Assembly (NCBI GenBank): GCA_021163945.1
Contig: JAGGTC010000164.1
Span: forward strand, 1 to 14,103
Source: Deltaproteobacteria bacterium
Lineage (GTDB): Bacteria; Desulfobacterota; Desulfofervidia; Desulfofervidales; DG-60
Direction of reading: 5' to 3'
DNA length: 14,103 bases
Part shown: positions 1 to 6,336 of the stretch, in pieces
Numbering within the stretch: the stretch's first letter is position 1
Layout of the letters: the number at the start of each line of letters is the position of its first letter
The notes under the pieces: model-generated
Database searches by the model: none
Seen by the model: the letters and a program-made list of their open reading frames with translations, nothing else
Told to the model about the DNA's origin: nothing
Translations under genes and position numbers: made by a program

Positions 1-1014
1 GCCCATGATAACCCCACCACTTTTTACTGCCTTTTTAAAAAAGCAATCGGCTTCACAGAGGTCGCTCTTGACTATCTCATAGCACTTCTTCTTCCCCTCC
101 ACCTCTGATCTGGGATGTCCAATCAACCTCTCCAATGCCTCATTCATGTAAGTAATGGTAAAATCAGGGTCTGTGATAAAGAAGGGCTCAGGTATGCTAA
201 ACTTTAAACTATTGGCATACTCAATTTGATCCTTTATCTTTTTGGTCATAATATTAAAATTTTTTATTAAGATACCAATAGAGTCCTCCCTGTCTGTAGT
301 CGTAGAGACAGAGAAGTCACCTTCGGCAATCCGGGCCGTCTTTTCAGCTAGTTCCCTGGTAGGCCTAGAAATCCACTTTACAGAAAAGAAATAACCAAGG
401 CAAACTAGGCCTAAAATACCACTAATACCAATCAAAACGTTATGATTTCTCAAACTGTTGATTGTATCATAGATGCCAGTAATAGACTGTTTGACAATGA
501 GTCCCCCCAAGACCTTTCTTGAAGTGCCATGACAGTGATAGCACCTCTTTTCATTAAAAATGGGTAAAAATACTGCAAGGCTGGGTTTTTTGCTCATCTT
601 TTCCTCAAAGGCCATAGACGGTGTATGGCCAGTCTCAAGCATCTCTTCTAAATACTTTCTGGCCTCTTCATTGAAGATAAATTCAGAGATAGGATGGTTA
701 ATGGCCTCTGGCTGGCTGGCATAGATGATCTTCTTATCAAAATCACAGATATAGACCTCTACACCTTCCATACTATCTTTTATGTGCCTTAACTGTTCTT
801 CTACCATTTCACTATTTCCCCTGGCCATGGGCCTTTTTATGCCTGCATAGGTGAGTCTAGCAATATCTGAACTGAATTCATGGGCCTTTTTAAACAAAGA
901 CCTCTCCTGACTATGGATATTGATATAGATAACAATGCCCATAATAAATGTTACCAATACAATTAAGGCTAATAGGATTTTTGCCCTTAGGTATCTTCTT
1001 ATTAAATGCAACAT
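1..1014 (-). CDS. Membrane chemoreceptor or sensor kinase with periplasmic c-type haem motif, HAMP and PAS (3' end outside window)
   Basis: Reading from the ATG at 1014, 338 codons stay open to the left window edge, so the C-terminal output domain is missing. Visible domains in order: TM1 at about residues 11-33; an extracytoplasmic sensor region at about 34-190 with one haem-attachment motif CYHCH (158-162); TM2 at about 193-212; a HAMP linker at about 213-265; and a PAS domain from about 275. The PAS carries three closely spaced cysteines (C311, C320, C324). Periplasmic sensor domains with covalently bound haem c are known from Geobacter methyl-accepting proteins and from DUF3365-type sensors. 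The start is fixed by a strong AGGAGG 6 nt upstream. The gene follows the cytochrome by 11 bp and lies downstream of cheY and cheA, which favours a methyl-accepting receptor, but a histidine kinase output cannot be excluded. Confidence 0.85.
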   Translation of the reverse strand, partial: MLHLIRRYLRAKILLALIVLVTFIMGIVIYINIHSQERSLFKKAHEFSSDIARLTYAGIKRPMARGNSEMVEEQLRHIKDSMEGVEVYICDFDKKIIYASQPEAINHPISEFIFNEEARKYLEEMLETGHTPSMAFEEKMSKKPSLAVFLPIFNEKRCYHCHGTSRKVLGGLIVKQSITGIYDTINSLRNHNVLIGISGILGLVCLGYFFSVKWISRPTRELAEKTARIAEGDFSVSTTTDREDSIGILIKNFNIMTKKIKDQIEYANSLKFSIPEPFFITDPDFTITYMNEALERLIGHPRSEVEGKKKCYEIVKSDLCEADCFFKKAVKSGGVIMG

Positions 1015-1020
1015 GGCTCA

Positions 1021-1026
1021 CCTCCT
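1021..1026 (-). promoter_or_regulatory. Shine-Dalgarno of the haem receptor, overlapping the cytochrome stop codon
   Basis: On the minus strand AGGAGG lies 6 nt before the receptor ATG at 1014. Its first base is also the first base of the TGA stop of the cytochrome gene, indicating one transcript and close translational linkage. Confidence 0.8.
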
Positions 1027-1466
1027 CAATGGGCACCCCCATAAAGCATGGGTCTATATTCAAAGGCCTCTATCCTTTCATGTATATGACAAGCTGCGCA
1101 ATCTTTAAGGGTTGGATTTTTGATATCCTTTGAAGACTGAGATTTTATATGCTTACTGCCAGGGCCATGACAGACCTCACACCCGGGATACCTCAAATCT
1201 GGTGTCTCTTCAACACTAACAAAACCACCAGGCTTTCCATAACCTGTGGTATGGCATTGCAAACATTTTTGAAATTCATCCCTCTTTAGTCCCTTTTTTA
1301 ATCGAAGTATCCTCTCATATGACCTTGCCTTCTTTGCATAGCGCATAAAATTTTTGTATTCAAATTCATGGCATTCCTGACATACCTTAGAGCCTACATA
1401 AACAGGCCCGGCCCAAACAAGGGCAGGGAGGATAAAAATGATAAAAGACACAATAAAATTTCTCAT
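1026..1466 (-). CDS. Secreted tetraheme cytochrome c family protein
   Basis: 146 residues with four c-type haem motifs: CQECH (29-33), CLQCH (68-72), CEVCH (96-100) and CAACH (123-127). An N-terminal signal peptide (basic start, hydrophobic residues 4-18, likely cleavage after VWA at 19) places it in the periplasm. A longer reading frame begins at 1499, but that start lies inside cheA. The ATG at 1466 has AGGAGG 6 nt upstream and begins exactly at the signal peptide, so it is chosen. The protein resembles the small multihaem cytochromes related to cytochrome c554. Outside the haem motifs there are only three histidines (H106, H129, H146), so not all four haems can be bis-histidine. It sits between cheA (10 bp gap) and the haem receptor (11 bp gap), suggesting a role in signalling rather than bulk electron transfer. 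This role is inferred. Confidence 0.88.
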   Translation of the reverse strand: MRNFIVSFIIFILPALVWAGPVYVGSKVCQECHEFEYKNFMRYAKKARSYERILRLKKGLKRDEFQKCLQCHTTGYGKPGGFVSVEETPDLRYPGCEVCHGPGSKHIKSQSSKDIKNPTLKDCAACHIHERIEAFEYRPMLYGGAH

Positions 1467-1472
1467 AATAAA

Positions 1473-1478
1473 CCTCCT
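1473..1478 (-). promoter_or_regulatory. Shine-Dalgarno of the tetraheme cytochrome, deciding its start
   Basis: AGGAGG on the minus strand, 6 nt before the ATG at 1466, is embedded in the TAG stop of cheA (1479-1477). The upstream candidate start at 1499 has no comparable site. Confidence 0.82.
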
Positions 1479-3555
1479 AACCAAAGGCCAATTCTTCAAG
1501 CCCTGTAACGTCTATGACCAATGAAACAGAACCATCCCCCAAAACAGTAGCACCAGCTATGCCCTTAGGATTAAAAAGGTTTTCTTTAAGGCTCTTTATC
1601 AATACCCTCTGCTCTCCTAATACCTCATCAACTACTACACCAAATTTTTTATTTCCCTTAAGGATGGCTACCAATTTTGGTTCAGGGGATCCATTTCCAA
1701 GCATAAAGACCTTATTTAGCCTTATCAGGGGCAAAAATTCCCCCCGCACATTTACCAGTTCCCCATGTTCTTCAATGGTCCTTATATGATGAGGAAGTGG
1801 CTTAAAGAATTCAACAATAAAATTCATGGGGATTGTAAAGACCTCTCCATTGGCCCTTATAATAGTGCCTTCAATAATGGCCAAGGTCAGTGGCAGCTCG
1901 ATAACAAAGGTTGTACCCCTTCCCACCTCTGAAAGGACCTTTATCCTACCACCAGCCTTTGTAATGTTGTGCTTAACTACATCTAGACCCACCCCCCTGC
2001 CAGAGACACTTGTAACATGCTTTGCCGTTGATATGAGGGGATGAAACATCAATTCGTATACTTCTTCATCAGAAAGGGTAGAGTCAGACTTTACAATTCC
2101 TTGCTCAATTGCCTTCTTCAAGACAGCCTCTTTATCAATGCCCCTACCATCATCTTTTATCTCTATATAGATTCTGCCCTCCCTCTGATAACCCTTAAGC
2201 CATATGGTACCCCCCCTTGGCTTGCCAAGGCGTTCCCTCTCACTTGGCAGTTCTATTCCATGGTCTACTGCATTCCGTACCAGGTGCTTGAGTGGATCAC
2301 TTATAATCTCAATTACCTCCTTATCAAGTTCTGTATCTTCCCCTGATATAACCACACGAATCTGCTTTTTTTGTTCATATGCCAGATCACGTATTTGGCG
2401 TTGGAGGCGATAAAAGGTGCCTTCTAAGGGAAACATACGCATTTTCATCACCTGTTCTTCTAATTGGTGGCATATCTTATAAAGGCCCTTTAACATTATC
2501 TCAAATCTTCTCTTTACAGATGGCTCCATCTCACTTGTTATCTCTCCTATCTGCATTAAGGCAATAGCCATCTCCTCAACCAGACCTACAACCTTATCTA
2601 CCTTCTCAAGGTCTATCCGTATTGTGGAACGACGATGGACAAGTCGCGCCTTTTTTTGATATTCTGCTATCTTTTCTACCTCTGACTTATCTACTATCCC
2701 CTTCTCTACTAAAACTTTACCTGTCTTTTTTTGTTCTTTTATTACACTTTGGATATCTTCCTCTGAGATAATCCCTTGCTCTAACAATAACTCCCCAATG
2801 AATTTATCTGCATCCTTAAGATTTACCCCATCCCTGAATTGCCTTGTAATGTCTTTTATTTCAATATCATTTTCATCCCTTGTAAAGATAAAGACATCCT
2901 CTATCTTAGAAAGAGGCTCACGGGTCTTAAGCACCAAGCGCCAGGATATATATAGTTTATACATATCTATATTATCAAAATCTGGCAATCGAGAGATATC
3001 AGAAACAACCTTTATTATCTCACCCAATTCATCTAATTCTAACAACAGCATTAGAGGGTCTTGTCCTTTATTAAATATATCGTCTCTGAATTCCATGGAG
3101 ATCTCAAAAAATGAATCACTTGGCCTCTCCGGTTCAATGAAGAACTTTTTGGTCGGCCCCTCCTCACTGACCTCACTCAAAAAACGTTTTAATTTTGCTT
3201 GCATCTGTGATATCTCTTCTGCCTTACACTCAGGTTTGCCAGAGGTGATATTGGTGTGCATCATTCTTAAAAAGTCAACAGAATTCAAGAGGAGGGAGAT
3301 CAGGTTTTTGGTTACAGGGAGTTCTCCCTTGCGGAGTCTGTCAAAGACCTCTTCTAAGCTGTGGCTAAACTTACTGGTGTACATAAAACCCATCATGGCC
3401 GAGGCACTTTTTAGGCTATGGGCAGAACGAAACATCTCTTGGATTGGCTCAGAGGCCTCAGGGTTAGACTCTAAGGCCAATAATTGATTCTCTATTGTAT
3501 TCAATAATTCTTCTGCCTCAGCAAAATATGTGTCCAAAAGTTCAGACTTTTTCAT
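1477..3555 (-). CDS. cheA: Chemotaxis histidine kinase CheA
   Basis: 692 residues. An N-terminal HPt domain carries the phosphorylatable histidine in AHSLKS (H46). Residues about 145-235 form a domain with a conserved pattern seen in some CheA variants in place of the E. coli CheY-binding P2. Residues about 250-300 look like a GspE-N-type helical module (IGELLLEQGIIS, then a second VLVEKGIV repeat). A dimerisation segment follows at about 310-385, then a GHKL ATPase with RNAVDHG (N428), DDGRGID (468-474) and SGRGVGLD (518-525), and a C-terminal CheW-like domain from about 557. It autophosphorylates at H46 and passes the phosphate to the receiver encoded just upstream. The ATG at 3555 overlaps the receiver stop as ATGA, a coupled start. 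A GTG eight codons earlier (3579) is possible but less likely. No cheW is visible in the window. Confidence 0.93.
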   Translation of the reverse strand: MKKSELLDTYFAEAEELLNTIENQLLALESNPEASEPIQEMFRSAHSLKSASAMMGFMYTSKFSHSLEEVFDRLRKGELPVTKNLISLLLNSVDFLRMMHTNITSGKPECKAEEISQMQAKLKRFLSEVSEEGPTKKFFIEPERPSDSFFEISMEFRDDIFNKGQDPLMLLLELDELGEIIKVVSDISRLPDFDNIDMYKLYISWRLVLKTREPLSKIEDVFIFTRDENDIEIKDITRQFRDGVNLKDADKFIGELLLEQGIISEEDIQSVIKEQKKTGKVLVEKGIVDKSEVEKIAEYQKKARLVHRRSTIRIDLEKVDKVVGLVEEMAIALMQIGEITSEMEPSVKRRFEIMLKGLYKICHQLEEQVMKMRMFPLEGTFYRLQRQIRDLAYEQKKQIRVVISGEDTELDKEVIEIISDPLKHLVRNAVDHGIELPSERERLGKPRGGTIWLKGYQREGRIYIEIKDDGRGIDKEAVLKKAIEQGIVKSDSTLSDEEVYELMFHPLISTAKHVTSVSGRGVGLDVVKHNITKAGGRIKVLSEVGRGTTFVIELPLTLAIIEGTIIRANGEVFTIPMNFIVEFFKPLPHHIRTIEEHGELVNVRGEFLPLIRLNKVFMLGNGSPEPKLVAILKGNKKFGVVVDEVLGEQRVLIKSLKENLFNPKGIAGATVLGDGSVSLVIDVTGLEELAFG

Positions 3556-3932
3556 CTTATAAACTTCTTTATTGTCCACAACAGTTGTTGTGGTTTAAAG
3601 GGTTTAACCAACCAACCCGCAGCACCTGCCTCTCTTCCCTCTTGCCTTTTTGTTTCATCCCGTTCAGTAGTAAGGATTATAATAGGTGTATAACAAAATG
3701 GGGTCTTTTTGACCTCCTTAACAAAGGTGATACCATCCATTTTAGGCATAATAATGTCTGAAATAATCAAAGATACACGTGACCCCTCCCTCTTGAGGTT
3801 ATTCAGTTTTCTGAGCCCATCGATGCCATTCTCTGCCTCAATTACTTCATAGCCTGCACCTTCTAAACAGAGGCGAAGAGATGCCCTTAGTGTAGGAGAA
3901 TCATCTACAATAAGGATACGCTTGGGTTGCAT
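3552..3932 (-). CDS. CheY-like single-domain response regulator
   Basis: 126 residues, a stand-alone receiver without an output domain. The acidic pocket D10/D11, phosphoacceptor D59 (SDIIMPKMDG), switch T88 and conserved K110 (LVKPF) are all present, so it should be phosphorylatable. Residue 107, where E. coli CheY has Tyr106, is tryptophan. It probably takes phosphate from the CheA encoded next to it. The ATG directly follows the TAG stop of the STAS gene with no gap, and its own stop overlaps the cheA ATG by 4 bp. No clear Shine-Dalgarno is seen, so it probably relies on translational coupling. Whether it drives a flagellar motor, a pilus or a non-motility output cannot be told from the sequence. 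Confidence 0.92.
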   Translation of the reverse strand: MQPKRILIVDDSPTLRASLRLCLEGAGYEVIEAENGIDGLRKLNNLKREGSRVSLIISDIIMPKMDGITFVKEVKKTPFCYTPIIILTTERDETKRQEGREAGAAGWLVKPFKPQQLLWTIKKFIR

Positions 3933-4220
3933 CTAGATTAAATATCGGCCCAATCCTGAAATTGTTAGGATCTTTTCTAGGGATGGATGAAGGCCTATGA
4001 TTTTAAATGTACTTTTTTTTGGCAGTGACTTTCTAAATGAAACCAAAAGTTGAAGGGCGGCTGCATCCATGCTGACAACTTCCTTAAAATCGAGGAGGAT
4101 TGTCTCCTTAGGCAACAATTCATCAAGAATACGATGAAATTCCTCTAAATCATAAATATCTATCTCACCAGAAAATTTATATACATCCCCTTTTTTATCA
4201 ACATTAAACACCGTTCTCAC
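3933..4220 (-). CDS. STAS-domain protein (anti-sigma-factor-antagonist fold), chemosensory-linked
   Basis: 95 residues, essentially only a STAS domain: an N-terminal beta strand pair (FSGEIDIYDL, 16-25), a LLDF strand, then the loop SMDAAALQLL (50-59) that in SpoIIAA-like proteins carries the phosphorylated Ser/Thr after the Asp. Here the position after D52 is alanine (A53), so classical switching by serine phosphorylation seems excluded. STAS proteins encoded beside CheA and CheY are common in delta-proteobacterial chemosensory clusters, where they are assumed to be adaptor or scaffold proteins. The GTG at 4220 lies 17 bp inside dnaB. A second in-frame GTG at 4211 is an alternative, so the exact start is uncertain. 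It is not clear what the protein binds. Confidence 0.8.
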   Translation of the reverse strand: MRTVFNVDKKGDVYKFSGEIDIYDLEEFHRILDELLPKETILLDFKEVVSMDAAALQLLVSFRKSLPKKSTFKIIGLHPSLEKILTISGLGRYLI

Positions 4221-5568
4221 TTGTCAATAGATTTTCAAAACGTGTATACTTGTCTAAAAATGCCAGCTTAACCACCCCTGTTGGCCCACTCCTCTGTTTG
4301 CCTATAATAATCTCTGCAATCCCCTTATCTGGTGTGTCCTCATTATATACCTCATCTCTATAAATAAATACAATAAGGTCTGCATCCTGCTCGATTGCCC
4401 CTGACTCCCTTAGGTCTGCTAGCCTTGGCCTCTTATTTTCACGCTCCTCCACACGCCTGTTCAATTGAGAAACTGCCACTACAGGTATATTAAGCTCCTT
4501 TGCCAATGCCTTCAGTGAGCGGGATATCTCTGATATCTCACGTTCCCTTGTATCTACCTTTCCCTTTCCCTTCATAAGTTGAAGATAATCAACAATAATT
4601 AACCCAATATTGTGCTCTGATTTCAATCTTCTGGCCTTTGCCCTTATCTCTAAGACAGATAAGGCTGGGGTATCATCAATAAAGATTGGTGCCTCAGAAA
4701 GGGTGGCTGCTGCATCAGTAAGCCTAAGCCAATCACGCTCTGAAAGAAAACCGGAGCGAATTTTTTGACTGTTTATCCTTGCCTCAGCACAAAGCATACG
4801 CAATGCCAGCTGCTCTTTAGACATCTCTAGAGAAAAGAAACCCACAGGCACACCGGCACGTGTAGCTGCATGCTGTGCTATATTTAAGGTAAATGAGGTC
4901 TTTCCCATAACAGGGCGGCCTGCGATTATTATCAGATCCGATGGCTGCAGACCCGCAGTCAAACGATCAAAGTCTACAAACCCTGTTGGAATGCCCGTAA
5001 CTGAATCCTTTTTTGAAGAAAGCTCCTCGATGGTCTCAAATGTCTGTTTAATAATCTCCTTTATAGAATAATAAGATGTCTGAATGCGCTGTTGTGTAAT
5101 AGAAAAGATAGCCTCTTCGGCCTTATCTAAGATCTCTGCCACATCCTCACTGGCCTCAAAACCCATGTTTACAATATCTGTAGCCTTCGCAATAAGGCTG
5201 CGTAAGATGGATTTTTCCTTTATAATCTTTGCATAATGTGTGATGTTTGCAGTGGTTGGGACTGAGTCTACTAGGCTTGCCAGGTATGTTGCACCCCCAA
5301 CATTTGTCAACTCCCCCTTTTTTTGAAGAAGCTCTGTGACTGTAATAATATCCAAGGGGGTATTATTTTCAAATAGTTCTAAAAATGCCAAAAAGATCTT
5401 TTTATGATTGTCTCGATAGAAGTCATTTGGTTCAATAATCTCTAAGACCTTGTGCAATGCCTCATTATCAATTAGGATGCCGCCCAAGACCGATTGTTCG
5501 GCCTCTATATTTTGGGGGAGTACCTTTTGGTAGATGCCCTCAATGGGGGTAGCCAATTCGGTTTTCAT
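4204..5568 (-). CDS. dnaB: Replicative DNA helicase DnaB
   Basis: 454 residues, the normal length for the family. The N-terminal DnaB domain (about 18-120; PQNIEAEQSVLGG at 18-30) binds primase and supports hexamer formation. A linker follows, then the RecA-like motor: Walker A GRPVMGKTS (217-225, K223), Walker B IIVDYLQLM (324-332, D327), the sensor SQLNRRVEER (367-376), and a late motif GAIEQDADLI (390-399). It unwinds duplex DNA ahead of the replication fork. The residue after GRP in Walker A is valine, where serine is usual. The ATG overlaps the rplI stop by 4 bp (ATGA). The 3' end overlaps the STAS gene, linking replication and chemosensory genes in one transcript. The rplI-dnaB order is widespread in bacteria. 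Confidence 0.97.
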   Translation of the reverse strand: MKTELATPIEGIYQKVLPQNIEAEQSVLGGILIDNEALHKVLEIIEPNDFYRDNHKKIFLAFLELFENNTPLDIITVTELLQKKGELTNVGGATYLASLVDSVPTTANITHYAKIIKEKSILRSLIAKATDIVNMGFEASEDVAEILDKAEEAIFSITQQRIQTSYYSIKEIIKQTFETIEELSSKKDSVTGIPTGFVDFDRLTAGLQPSDLIIIAGRPVMGKTSFTLNIAQHAATRAGVPVGFFSLEMSKEQLALRMLCAEARINSQKIRSGFLSERDWLRLTDAAATLSEAPIFIDDTPALSVLEIRAKARRLKSEHNIGLIIVDYLQLMKGKGKVDTREREISEISRSLKALAKELNIPVVAVSQLNRRVEERENKRPRLADLRESGAIEQDADLIVFIYRDEVYNEDTPDKGIAEIIIGKQRSGPTGVVKLAFLDKYTRFENLLTSENGV

Positions 5569-6011
5569 TCCTTTATAACTTTTACCTTTAAATATGCCTT
5601 TATCTCTGGATAAAACTTGACCAGTACCTCATAATCCCCTATTTGCTTAATGGGCTCTTCTAAAATAATCTTCTTTTTGTCTACTGGTATGCCCTTTTCC
5701 TCTAGGGCCAGAGCAATCTCTGCAGATGTAACAGAGCCAAAGATCTTCCCACCTTCGCCTGCCCTTTTCTTGATCTCACACACAGTATTCTCTATCCTCT
5801 TGGCCAAATTTTCTGCGTCTTTCCTCTCTCTTTCCCTTCTTTTAATAATCAATTGCCTTTGGTGCTCTAGTGCCTTGATATTATCAGTAGTAGCAAGAAT
5901 GGCCTTTTTTTTGGGTATGAGGTAGTTTCTGGCATAGCCATCTGCCACCTCTACTACATCCCCTGCCTGCCCCAAAGAGGGGATATCCTCTCTTAAGATA
6001 AGCCTTATCAT
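5565..6011 (-). CDS. rplI: Large-subunit ribosomal protein bL9
   Basis: 148 residues, full length. The N-terminal rRNA-binding domain starts with the typical VILREDIPSLG-like pattern and contains the family signature GYARNYLIPKKKA (25-37). A long charged central helix (about 45-75) connects to the C-terminal domain, which ends in VKVIKE. bL9 binds 23S rRNA near the L1 stalk and helps maintain reading frame. The ATG overlaps the rpsR stop by one base (TAATG) and the TGA stop overlaps the dnaB start, so all three genes are probably co-translated. Confidence 0.97.
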   Translation of the reverse strand: MIRLILREDIPSLGQAGDVVEVADGYARNYLIPKKKAILATTDNIKALEHQRQLIIKRRERERKDAENLAKRIENTVCEIKKRAGEGGKIFGSVTSAEIALALEEKGIPVDKKKIILEEPIKQIGDYEVLVKFYPEIKAYLKVKVIKE

Positions 6012-6259
6012 TATTCGTGACCTACAGTGGTATAAGGCAACAAGGCCAAGTGCCTTGCCCTTTTAATAGCCAAGGTAATCTCCCTTTGGTGTCTTGCACA
6101 GTTTCCTGACATCCTCCTAGGGATGATCTTCCCTCGCTCTGTGATAAATTGCCTTAATGTCTTCACATCTTTGTAAGAGATCTTTAGATTTGGATCGGCA
6201 CAAAAACGACAAAACCTGCGTTGGACATAAAATCTCCTCTTTTCAACCTCTGCATTCAT
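6011..6259 (-). CDS. rpsR: Small-subunit ribosomal protein bS18
   Basis: 82 residues covering the complete bS18 fold. It contains YKDVKTLRQFITERGKI and ends in RARHLALLPYT plus a short tail. It is a cysteine-bearing (C+) version: CRFC at 17-20 with C54 and H57 (NCARH) forms a potential zinc site, whereas many bacteria have lost these residues. The start at 6259 has AAGGAGG (6270-6264) 4 nt upstream. rpsF, which commonly precedes rpsR, is absent: the next gene upstream is argJ, after a 77 bp gap. rplI follows with a one-base overlap. Confidence 0.97.
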   Translation of the reverse strand: MNAEVEKRRFYVQRRFCRFCADPNLKISYKDVKTLRQFITERGKIIPRRMSGNCARHQREITLAIKRARHLALLPYTTVGHE

Positions 6260-6336
6260 ATAGCCTCCTTAAACTAAAGGATTGATATCATATTAAAATT
6301 AAAAATGCAAATGGCAAAATGCAAGATTAAAAAAAT
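6260..6336 (-). promoter_or_regulatory. AT-rich spacer upstream of rpsR, weak promoter candidate
   Basis: This is the only sizeable gap in the 10 kb minus-strand gene run. Reading on the minus strand there is TTGCCA (6317-6312, five of six matches to a -35 box). TAATAT (6295-6290, four of six) follows at 16 bp spacing, and TATGAT (6292-6287) at 19 bp. It could give rpsR-rplI-dnaB and the chemosensory genes their own promoter separate from secA-argJ. The match is weak in such AT-rich DNA. No terminator hairpin follows argJ. Confidence 0.3.
6302..6324. repeat. Short direct repeat AAAATGCAA x2
   Basis: The 9-mer AAAATGCAA occurs at 6302-6310 and 6316-6324, separated by ATGGC. It lies in the rpsR upstream spacer, overlapping the weak promoter candidate. 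It may be a binding site or simply low-complexity DNA. Confidence 0.35.

Noticed and set aside
1467..1499. Longer N-terminus for the tetraheme cytochrome
   Set aside because: The extension overlaps cheA and lacks a Shine-Dalgarno. The ATG at 1466 has AGGAGG and starts a clean signal peptide.
2798..3487. A 229-codon open frame on the plus strand opposite cheA
   Set aside because: Serine/leucine-rich antisense shadow of a clear cheA gene, with no family motif or ribosome binding site.
4013..4020. Run of eight A (coding strand) in the STAS gene as a possible slippage or frameshift site
   Set aside because: The frame continues intact to a normal-length STAS end. Lys-Lys codons in AT-rich DNA explain it.
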